Positions 34,170 to 40,735 of a stretch of 53,501 nucleotides of DNA are shown piece by piece. A program made the position numbers and the translations under genes. The DNA lies in assembly GCF_017592335.1 (NCBI RefSeq), contig NZ_JACNMP010000024.1, forward strand, positions 1 to 53,501. The letters run 5' to 3'. This DNA comes from Pseudaestuariivita rosea. GTDB taxonomy: Bacteria; Pseudomonadota; Alphaproteobacteria; Rhodobacterales; Rhodobacteraceae. The notes beneath the pieces are model-generated. The model was not told the DNA's origin. It did not search any database and saw only the letters and a program-made list of their open reading frames with translations. Numbering within the stretch: the stretch's first letter is position 1; each line of letters begins with the position of its first letter.

Positions 34170-35666
34170 ATGAGATTTGAAAACCTACCAAGGGGACGCC
34201 CAGGTACCATTGCCGAAACGGGTACAGCACCTCGCGCATTGTGGTTGGATCCCCAGATTCTGAAAAGAGAAGAGTTTTGGGCTTTCGATACCAGCAAGAT
34301 ATTCCTCGGAACGGTGGACGATCAAGCTGTAGGTATCAAGGACAACCGGCATCTTTTGACGATAGCGGGATCAAGAACTGGCAAAGGTACATCGGCCATT
34401 ATTCCAAATCTATTGTTGTATGAGGGCTCAGTCCTGGTAATCGACCCTAAAGGCGAGAACGCAACCTTGTCGGCTGATCGGCGCGGCCATGGGTATGGTG
34501 TACCCAGTGGTGGTATAGGGCAGGATGTCTTTGTCATCGACGCCTTTGGAATTGCCAATGTTGCTGAAGACTATCGTGCCGGTTTCAATCCGATAGACGG
34601 ACTAGACCCAAAAAGTGATGACTTCATTGATGAATGCGACGCTATTGCCGATGCATTGGTGGTTCCAGAACCGGGCAAGGAAAACGATCACTGGATATCG
34701 TCAGCACGATTGATTCTTCGAGGATTCATTGCATGGGTAGCGATCTCAGATGCCCCTGAAACCCGAACCTTGCTTGAGGTGCAGCGGCTGCTATTCCTGC
34801 CAATGGGTATTGATGGAGAAGCTGGTCCCTTTGACCTGCAGCTTGCCCGCATGATGCGAGCTGGGAATGATGAGGAAACCTTACCCGCTCATGGCGTTCC
34901 CTTTGAAGCTGCGTCTGCCCTCGCTGGGATGAGTGATAGAGAGTTGAGCGGTGTCCTTTCCACTATCAGACAGCACATTGCATTTCTGTCGTCGCCTCCA
35001 ATGGCCGGTATTCTAAGAGGAGGGCAGCGATCTTTGGACCTGAAGAATTGGAAGAACGGTCGATGCTCTGTCTATCTTTGCCTGCCTGCGGCGCGGCTCC
35101 ACCGGCATTTCCGATTTTTTAGATTATTTATTAACCGGCTTTTGGGTGCCATTGAGAGGAACCAAGATGTGCCTGACATCCCGGCGCTGATGATCCTCGA
35201 TGAAATGCATGTCCTTGGGTACATGAAAGCGTTGGAAACCGCCGCAGGGCTTATTGCAGGCTATGGTGTACGAATTTGGTCAATCTGGCAAGACCTGTCT
35301 CAACTCAAACACATATACGGTGATCGATGGGAAACGTTTCTGGGCAACGCGTCTGTATTCCAAACATTCGGCCTCAATGACATGACATCATTGAAATATG
35401 TGTCAGAGCGCTTGGGAACGAGTTCAACCCTTTCGATTTCCCAAGGTGAACAGTCAACCGAACAAGCCGCAACTGGTTTCAGTGGACAGTCGAAGTCGCT
35501 TCAGGCGAACGCGTTGTTAGCACCGGAAGAAATTGCGTATTTCTTCTCCAGGCAATCCGGAAATCAACTGATCATCTACCCTGGTGCTGACCCAGTTTTC
35601 ATGAAGCGCCTTCCATACACCGACCCATTTTTCGAACATATGAGAAAGCATGATGACCAACACTGA
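34170..35666 (+). CDS. VirD4/TraG-type coupling protein, lacking an N-terminal membrane domain
   Basis: 498 residues of the type IV coupling protein family. Walker A GSRTGKGTS at 67-75; VLVIDPKGENATLS after it; Walker B in ALMILDEMHVLG near 340; and the WSIWQDLSQLKHIYGDRWETFLGNAS motif. Typical VirD4 proteins begin with two membrane helices and about 100 further residues, but here the ATPase region starts within 45 residues and no membrane segment is seen. GGAGG precedes the ATG; a 15-codon frame starting at 34133 overlaps the start. The next gene overlaps by 17 nt and encodes a two-helix membrane protein that could supply the anchor. Confidence 0.9.
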   Translation: MRFENLPRGRPGTIAETGTAPRALWLDPQILKREEFWAFDTSKIFLGTVDDQAVGIKDNRHLLTIAGSRTGKGTSAIIPNLLLYEGSVLVIDPKGENATLSADRRGHGYGVPSGGIGQDVFVIDAFGIANVAEDYRAGFNPIDGLDPKSDDFIDECDAIADALVVPEPGKENDHWISSARLILRGFIAWVAISDAPETRTLLEVQRLLFLPMGIDGEAGPFDLQLARMMRAGNDEETLPAHGVPFEAASALAGMSDRELSGVLSTIRQHIAFLSSPPMAGILRGGQRSLDLKNWKNGRCSVYLCLPAARLHRHFRFFRLFINRLLGAIERNQDVPDIPALMILDEMHVLGYMKALETAAGLIAGYGVRIWSIWQDLSQLKHIYGDRWETFLGNASVFQTFGLNDMTSLKYVSERLGTSSTLSISQGEQSTEQAATGFSGQSKSLQANALLAPEEIAYFFSRQSGNQLIIYPGADPVFMKRLPYTDPFFEHMRKHDDQH

Positions 35667-36369
35667 AACAAACACGTCCTCGGCTAAGACTGTAGGGCTG
35701 GAAACAATAAGCAACACACCGCTATCGTTTGATAAGGTCGATGTGAAACCGCGTGAAATGCCGAACGGCGCTAAAATACACGCTGCCCAGAATGGTAGTG
35801 ATGAAACAATCGAGGTTTCACTGCCAACACATATCCGAACATGGTGGATTCTGCCTTACGTGCTGGCTCCATTTTTGCTCTACATCGCCATTGTCCTTGG
35901 TGGAATTTGGGGCATTGTCGAAGACAGCTGGACACAAGATAATTTTGGTAGAAGCGTCTATAATGAAGCCTATTTCACTTTCCAGCCAATGATCACCTTA
36001 ATCATCGTTTTTTCTGGTTTGCTTTTTCTGCTGTATTGGCTGCTCAATCCGCGAACGCGGATAATAATTACCTCTGAGGTAATCACAATCGGGAGATATT
36101 GCTTCGATCGAAAGCATACTGGCGGGATGCGCCTGGGGTATTCTGTGCAGTGCGACGGTGAGACGCCGCTTATGTTCAAAAATAGACAAATGGTTTTTGC
36201 CGGACTTCGGATGTCCTATGGCCCCTGGGGAGAAGATCTACCCTACATGGTGAACAAGTACCATGGCGCCGAGTATGTTATGTGGTTAAATGGTTTGATT
36301 GCAAACGCCAAAATGTCAGACATCATTGATGAGACGGTCCAGAGAGGGCACCGCGAACAGCTTTTTTAG
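35650..36369 (+). CDS. Two-helix membrane protein, unknown function
   Basis: 239 residues. A soluble N terminus of about 65 residues; two membrane segments (about 68-88, WWILPYVLAPFLLYIAIVLGG; and about 113-133, ITLIIVFSGLLFLLYWLL); then a cytoplasmic domain of about 100 residues with PH-like beta content (RIIITSEVITIGRYCF). Its start overlaps the coupling ATPase stop by 17 nt, so translation is linked. Family not recognised. Context suggests membrane anchoring or regulation of the coupling protein, which is inference. Lower GC than the core genes. Confidence 0.72.
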   Translation: MMTNTETNTSSAKTVGLETISNTPLSFDKVDVKPREMPNGAKIHAAQNGSDETIEVSLPTHIRTWWILPYVLAPFLLYIAIVLGGIWGIVEDSWTQDNFGRSVYNEAYFTFQPMITLIIVFSGLLFLLYWLLNPRTRIIITSEVITIGRYCFDRKHTGGMRLGYSVQCDGETPLMFKNRQMVFAGLRMSYGPWGEDLPYMVNKYHGAEYVMWLNGLIANAKMSDIIDETVQRGHREQLF

Positions 36370-36403
36370 CTGGGGCAAACCCACCGAACTCATCACAGAA
36401 CTG

Positions 36404-36913
36404 CTAACGCCCTTTTCCACGGTCTTTGTCCCTTGATTGTTGGCGCGCTTTAGCTATTTCATCAGCTTTGGCCTTTTCCCAGTCCTCTTGCGAGATCATT
36501 TCACCAAACTGGCTAAAATATGCATCAACTTCAGGGTCCCCAGTTTTAATGAAGGTCTCATTTGTCCGGGTGTCAGGGTCGTTCATCTTCTCGACGCTAG
36601 CATCGACGGGCCCCTTCAACTCGCTTTCTGTGACGAGCCTATAGCCTTTGGCTTCAGAGTCGGCGTCAACCTCAGGGTCACCTGTCCTAATCGCGAGCGG
36701 TCTATCGTCATCATGCCTTCTCCGGTCATTTGACATATCATCTTCCTCAGGTGACGCGGCCCAGAATTCATCATCAGGTTCAAACTCAATGATAATTTTC
36801 TCGCTTCCAATCCCCCTTGGCGTCAGACCATTGCGTTTTGCTCGCCTCGGTTTGTATTCGGGTGAAGTATTGCCTTTGCGGGAATAATCATTTTCGTCAT
36901 CATCTTCTGACAT
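36404..36913 (-). CDS. Acidic/basic disordered protein with internal repeat, unknown function
   Basis: 169 residues starting MSEDDDENDYSRKG at 36913. The open frame upstream of this overlaps the next gene in another frame and is unlikely to be used. The protein is almost wholly charged and predicted disordered, with a duplicated motif TGDPEVDA (RTGDPEVDADSEAKGY and KTGDPEVDAYFSQFGE), separated by about 50 residues. The C terminus is KQQ/RDKDRGKGR-like basic. No family recognised. It faces the membrane-protein gene convergently and follows the 111-residue gene by 40 nt on the same strand. Confidence 0.6.
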   Translation of the reverse strand: MSEDDDENDYSRKGNTSPEYKPRRAKRNGLTPRGIGSEKIIIEFEPDDEFWAASPEEDDMSNDRRRHDDDRPLAIRTGDPEVDADSEAKGYRLVTESELKGPVDASVEKMNDPDTRTNETFIKTGDPEVDAYFSQFGEMISQEDWEKAKADEIAKARQQSRDKDRGKGR

Positions 36914-36953
36914 GCAAAATCTTTTCTCTGACTGGTTGTATTCTAGAGATAGC

Positions 36954-37289
36954 TCACACGTCAGCCTGTTGCAACTGTTCTGGCGTAGCAGGTAGTATCC
37001 ATGGGGGCCTTGTTTGACCACGCTTTTCTCTGCGAATGAACCTTGAGAAGACAGCACGCTTGAACATGTTGTCAAAAGACTTCTGCTCGCTCGGAACATA
37101 CAGTTTTTCGCATTCCAACATCCATTCAGCTGTTGGCCAATTAGTTTCTTCGTCCAACCAATCAACATAAGCCCAATAAAAATGTTCCATCGTCACCGTA
37201 AAGGGTGCCCCCATTGAGTCGACGAATTGTCGGGCCATTTCCTCGAAAGGGTCTTCTTCGTTGTACATCCACCAATTATCAGAACGCAT
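36954..37289 (-). CDS. Small acidic tryptophan-rich protein, unknown function
   Basis: 111 residues starting MRSDNWWMYNEEDPFEEMARQF. Rich in W, E, F and D in the first 60 residues, basic afterwards (FSRFIRREKRGQTRPPW). No signal or membrane segment; no family recognised. There is no ribosome site, but a perfect TATAAT lies 5 nt before the ATG, which would put the transcript start at the start codon (leaderless). The neighbouring disordered protein follows. The AT-rich spacer to the resolvase gene is 60 nt. Confidence 0.6.
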   Translation of the reverse strand: MRSDNWWMYNEEDPFEEMARQFVDSMGAPFTVTMEHFYWAYVDWLDEETNWPTAEWMLECEKLYVPSEQKSFDNMFKRAVFSRFIRREKRGQTRPPWILPATPEQLQQADV

Positions 37290-37294
37290 AGTGT

Positions 37295-37300
37295 ATTATA
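37295..37300 (-). promoter_or_regulatory. -10 box of a probable leaderless transcript
   Basis: On the minus strand TATAAT-ACACT-ATG: the consensus -10 sits 5 nt before the start codon at 37289, so transcription would begin at or near the A of the ATG. The -35 region is weak. Confidence 0.4.
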
Positions 37301-37350
37301 TCGTAAAAACTCATTTAATTCCATATTTTTAAACACTTAAACACAGAGCG

Positions 37351-37869
37351 TCATCGAAGTCTGTGCCCTTTACGACATGGTCTCCCAACACGCACACCCC
37401 TAGCTTTGGCCGCTCTCATACCTGCCTTGGTGCGTTCTGAAATCAGGCTGCGTTCATATTCTGCAAAGACCGCGAGTTGGCCAAAGATCATCCGGCCCAC
37501 CGCGGTGCTGGTATCGATGCCTTGCGTCAGGGCGGTGAAGTGAATGCCACGGGTTTGCAGCGTTTCCAGGATTTGTAACAGATGGATCGTTGAACGACCC
37601 AAGCGGTCCAGTTTCCAGACCACCAATGTGTCTCCAGCGCGCAGTTCTGCCATCAACCGATCCAACCCCGCCCGTACAGTCAGTGCCCCCGAAAGGCCAT
37701 GGTCTTTGAAGATCAGATCACACTGTGCCGCTTTCAGCGCATCAATCTGCAAATCTTCTGACTGATCCGCGTCTGAAACACGCACATACCCAATCTTTCG
37801 ACCTGCTGGCTTTCGTTTGCCCATTCTCAAAGTCTGAACCGATTCATACATCACGCAATCTTTAATCAT
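37351..37869 (-). CDS. Short serine recombinase (resolvase/invertase), no DNA-binding domain
   Basis: 172 residues of the resolvase catalytic domain. Catalytic Ser32 in IGYVRVSDADQSEDLQ; LVVWKLDRLGRSTIHLL at 82-98 with the active-site arginines; then the E helix AEYERSLISERTKAGMRAAKARG. The protein stops at GVRVGRPCRKGHRLR, so the usual C-terminal helix-turn-helix of about 40 residues is missing; it is either truncated or a compact type that needs a partner for DNA binding. AAGAGG lies about 9 nt before the ATG at 37869. The promoter-proximal DNA carries the 18-bp palindrome described separately. It may resolve multimers of a plasmid form of the element. Confidence 0.88.
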   Translation of the reverse strand: MIKDCVMYESVQTLRMGKRKPAGRKIGYVRVSDADQSEDLQIDALKAAQCDLIFKDHGLSGALTVRAGLDRLMAELRAGDTLVVWKLDRLGRSTIHLLQILETLQTRGIHFTALTQGIDTSTAVGRMIFGQLAVFAEYERSLISERTKAGMRAAKARGVRVGRPCRKGHRLR

Positions 37870-37887
37870 GGCGCATTTTCCTCTTTC

Positions 37888-37905
37888 CAAAAGGGATCCC
37901 TTTTG
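37888..37905. repeat. Perfect 18-bp palindrome, copy 1
   Basis: CAAAAGGGATCCCTTTTG, located 19 nt upstream of the resolvase start. Copy 2 is centred 118 bp away. Candidate recombination half-site pair or operator. Confidence 0.9.
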
Positions 37906-38004
37906 AAACCGCCGTGAGTGGGGTGTTGAACGGCCCAACTCCGCCGAAAAAACTGTGGAAAACCAGGCACCGGGGACAAAAGCGAAGCGGATATGCTAGC
38001 CCTA

Positions 38005-38024
38005 TCAAAAGGGATCCCTTTTGA
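38005..38024. repeat. Perfect 20-bp palindrome, copy 2
   Basis: TCAAAAGGGATCCCTTTTGA, the same core as copy 1 extended by one pair, 34 nt before the start of the exported protein gene. A degenerate third version (CAAAAAGGACCCCCTTG, 38041-38057) includes that gene's ribosome site. Confidence 0.9.
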
Positions 38025-38057
38025 AGCCCGCGCCACCGCTCAAAAAGGACCCCCTTG

Positions 38058-39233
38058 ATGCTTGCACATCCCGTTCTCACCCCCGCCCTGAGTGCCCTCA
38101 GCCTTGCCATGATGCTTGGTCTGGCGGAGGCAGAACGGCCCGTTCAAACGCTTGATCAGATTGAGGGGCACTGGGAGGGCCGTGTGAAGACCAGTGGCAT
38201 CGGCGGGCATCTGGATCTGAGCTTGCAGGTCACAGATCAAGGCGCGCTGCTCAATGTCAAACGCCTGACCGTCAACTGTGACTATGTGATCGCCCCTGGG
38301 GGATCAGAAGCAGGACAGTTCCAGGCCTTCGTCATTCAGGACCGCAATGGCAATTGTCGCAATGATCAGATGGTATTGCAGACAACAGAGGCTGGTCTCA
38401 CCCTGGAACTGGTGGACCAATGGCAAGGCACAAAGGGGCAGCTGACCCAGGTCAACGGTCCATCCCATGGGTCCCGGGTCTTTCCGGACCCAGCTATTCG
38501 CGGGGTGACCCTGGGCACGCCCTTGGGGGATCTGGACCAGTTCGTGCCTGAGGGTGCAAGCATCAGTATTGCCAAATCCTCCCGCCGTGTGGTCCGTGGC
38601 GCACGGCAACTTGACGGGCGCTACCGTCAGATCACCGTGCCCTATAGCGAGAGTGAGTTCCGCGATTACAGCCAAGACAATCTGGGGTTATATCATGTGC
38701 CCGGCGATGCCAATACAGGTGTGATGGTGATCACGCGGTTTTATGCGCCGTCACCGCTGAATGCCCCAACCGCAGAGGCTTTTACCACGGCGCTGATCAC
38801 CACCTATGGCACCCCCGCTAATCAAGACACAAGCAGCCGCCGGAAATCCTATGACTGGCACTTTGACCTAGAAGGGCAACTTGCCACAGGTGCTGTTCTG
38901 GAGCGCTGTCAACGGCGTGTCAAAAGCAGTGGCCCACGGCGCATGGTGGCCATGCGCTTTAGTGCGCTGGAGTTTCTCAGCAGTGGCCGCGCCCGCGCGG
39001 GCAGCGGGGCCTTCACACCGATCTTACAGCCCCGCCATGGCTGTGGGTATTCTCTGAGTTATACCATCCTAGCTCGCGCCGATGGCAGCCTGGAAAACGC
39101 CCAAGCGATCTTCTTTGACCACCAGGCACTGGCCACAGAAATGTGGTCAGACGTCCGTGAAGACCTTCAGGATGATATCACGCGCGCACTGGCCCGTCTC
39201 AACGCGGCCGCCACAACCACACCGGAACTCTAA
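38058..39233 (+). CDS. Exported protein, unknown function
   Basis: 391 residues. A signal peptide (MLAHPVLTPALSALSLAMMLGLAEAE) is followed by two apparent parts. Residues about 30-125 are a beta-rich domain beginning DQIEGHWEGRVKTSG, with two cysteines (TVNCDYV, RNGNCRND). A second alpha/beta domain covers about 145-385, with cysteines in LERCQRRV and RHGCGYSL. The even cysteine count suggests periplasmic disulfides. AAGGA lies 10 nt upstream. The family is not recognised. It is the first gene rightward of the palindrome pair, and is followed 40 nt later by a 57-residue protein in the same direction. Confidence 0.75.
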   Translation: MLAHPVLTPALSALSLAMMLGLAEAERPVQTLDQIEGHWEGRVKTSGIGGHLDLSLQVTDQGALLNVKRLTVNCDYVIAPGGSEAGQFQAFVIQDRNGNCRNDQMVLQTTEAGLTLELVDQWQGTKGQLTQVNGPSHGSRVFPDPAIRGVTLGTPLGDLDQFVPEGASISIAKSSRRVVRGARQLDGRYRQITVPYSESEFRDYSQDNLGLYHVPGDANTGVMVITRFYAPSPLNAPTAEAFTTALITTYGTPANQDTSSRRKSYDWHFDLEGQLATGAVLERCQRRVKSSGPRRMVAMRFSALEFLSSGRARAGSGAFTPILQPRHGCGYSLSYTILARADGSLENAQAIFFDHQALATEMWSDVREDLQDDITRALARLNAAATTTPEL

Positions 39234-39273
39234 GCCTCAACCCCACCGAGCCAAACAGAAAGGAGTGCTCACG

Positions 39274-39447
39274 ATGACCAATACGAACGATCCTTACAAA
39301 ACCAACGGCCAGAACACCCACGCGGGCTCCACCAATCAGGGCCGCGATGAGGCCCAGAAAGGCTGGCAACCCTCCCCGCAACAACCCGGGGAAAGTGCTA
39401 TCTCATATCAGACACGGATGAATGCGTATAATCAGAATAAGAGTTGA
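39274..39447 (+). CDS. Small hydrophilic protein, unknown function
   Basis: 57 residues, MTNTNDPYKTNGQNTHAGST... ending RMNAYNQNKS. Very rich in N, Q, T and G, no hydrophobic core, so probably disordered. AAAGGAG sits 8 nt before the ATG, a strong ribosome site, and the spacing to the preceding exported-protein gene (40 nt) suggests co-transcription. No family recognised. Confidence 0.6.
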   Translation: MTNTNDPYKTNGQNTHAGSTNQGRDEAQKGWQPSPQQPGESAISYQTRMNAYNQNKS

Positions 39448-39589
39448 TCTAGCGTCTAACATCGGAAGATCGTTGCGTGTGCTTTGTGACGGTCTTTTCT
39501 TGTTAAGTAATCGAACCTAGTAGGTGTGTTGCAGGAAAGATGCGGTCAGGCGCGAACGGCATAATTAAATATTTGTTAACCTTCAGACA

Positions 39590-39616
39590 TTGACAGTTTT
39601 CAACCCATGGTATCTC
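39590..39616 (+). promoter_or_regulatory. Candidate promoter of the SUMF1/RTX operon
   Basis: TTGACA (39590-39595), a 15-nt spacer and TATCTC (39611-39616), about 86 nt before the operon's first start. The surrounding 254 nt are AT-rich with no gene. The spacing is short and the -10 is poor. Confidence 0.35.
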
Positions 39617-39701
39617 AAGGTAACAGAAAGTTGATCTACGCTTTGTGGAGCTGAGAATTTCCTATGCTCTTGATATATAAATACAATACAGAAGACAGCT
39701 A

Positions 39702-40718
39702 GTGCATCTTCGTTTAAATATAATGACTATACTTGTGGTATTCCTTGCAGTGCCAATCAAGTCTGAGTCATTGGACGCCTTCCGCGACTGCGATGTCTGC
39801 CCCGAGATGATCGAACTGCCCATGGGCGACTTTATCATGGGGGCGTATGAGGATGAATTACGGTCAAAGGTCGGTTGGAGAGGTGGGAAACTTGTTCCCG
39901 TAGAGCCGGAAGAGCGTATTAGAAACACACCTGGGGAAGGTCCTCAGCACAAGGTCAAAGTCGACATTCCTATCGCGATGGGCCGCAACGAAGTCACCTA
40001 TGACGAATGGATGGCTTGCGTTGATGATGGCGGATGTGGGGGTGTTGTCCCTCAGCAATATACGCTTGGGGCTGGTAAGATCGAAGAAGTCTTGCGATCA
40101 TTGAATGATCCAACTTTAAGCCGGTTCGCTTCTGAAGAGAATATCGCCAAAGCTCTTCAAAATCGCAGAAGACTGCCACTAAGTGGCAGATATCCGGTCA
40201 TGTATGTCTCAGTTTTGGATGCAAAAGCTTATACCGATTGGCTGAACCAAAAGCTGGACACTGATGCCTATCGCCTGCCCACTGAAGCAGAATGGGAATA
40301 TGCAGCACGCGCAGGCACGACAACGCGGTTTGCGCAAGGCGATGAGATCACATCTGATCAGGCAAATTTCAATGGCGAAGCCACTGAATATGAATTGCAG
40401 GAAAACCGTCCTGATCTGCGCACCCGTGGTTATCCGGTGCTGGTTGATGAACTGGATGCTGCAAACCCATGGGGATTGCGACACATGTCAGGAAACATCG
40501 GTGAGATGACGCTGTCTTGCTACACACGACGGTATCAAGGTTGGTCAACGACCAGTGAATGGCTTGAAAAAAGCGTTCGAGACAGTTGCGAAAGAGTAAT
40601 GCGCGGCGGGAATTACATTTTCGATATGGATGCTGCACGGGTGGCAAGGCGCATAGGCCGTGACGAAACATATGCAACAAATTTCTACGGCTTCAGGGTC
40701 GTGAAAGAATTAGACTAA
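39702..40718 (+). CDS. Exported SUMF1-fold protein without formylglycine-generating cysteines
   Basis: 338 residues from a GTG at 39702 (an ATG at 39723 is an alternative). The first 22 residues are a signal peptide (LNIMTILVVFLAVPIKSES). The rest is an FGE/SUMF1 domain: MVELPMGDFIMGAY at the front, YRLPTEAEWEYAARAGTTTRFAQGD in the middle, NPWGLRHMSGNIGEM and a closing RVMRGGNYIFDMDAARVARRIGRDE. Real aerobic FGEs have two active cysteines after RGGSW; here that segment has none. It is therefore probably a binding or structural member, not an enzyme that makes formylglycine. The giant RTX gene follows after 17 nt, so the two are one operon. Cysteines CDVC and CVDDGGC near the N-terminal half may form disulfides. 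Confidence 0.88.
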   Translation: MHLRLNIMTILVVFLAVPIKSESLDAFRDCDVCPEMIELPMGDFIMGAYEDELRSKVGWRGGKLVPVEPEERIRNTPGEGPQHKVKVDIPIAMGRNEVTYDEWMACVDDGGCGGVVPQQYTLGAGKIEEVLRSLNDPTLSRFASEENIAKALQNRRRLPLSGRYPVMYVSVLDAKAYTDWLNQKLDTDAYRLPTEAEWEYAARAGTTTRFAQGDEITSDQANFNGEATEYELQENRPDLRTRGYPVLVDELDAANPWGLRHMSGNIGEMTLSCYTRRYQGWSTTSEWLEKSVRDSCERVMRGGNYIFDMDAARVARRIGRDETYATNFYGFRVVKELD

Positions 40719-40735
40719 AATAAAGGGCTGATATA

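Noticed and set aside
36404-37168. 254-codon version of the disordered protein gene
   Set aside because: Its first 85 codons overlap the 111-residue gene in another frame and have atypical composition; MSEDDD at 36913 is a better start.
37351-37938. Longer resolvase start at 37938
   Set aside because: It would read through the palindrome and has no ribosome site; the ATG at 37869 has AAGAGG about 9 nt upstream.
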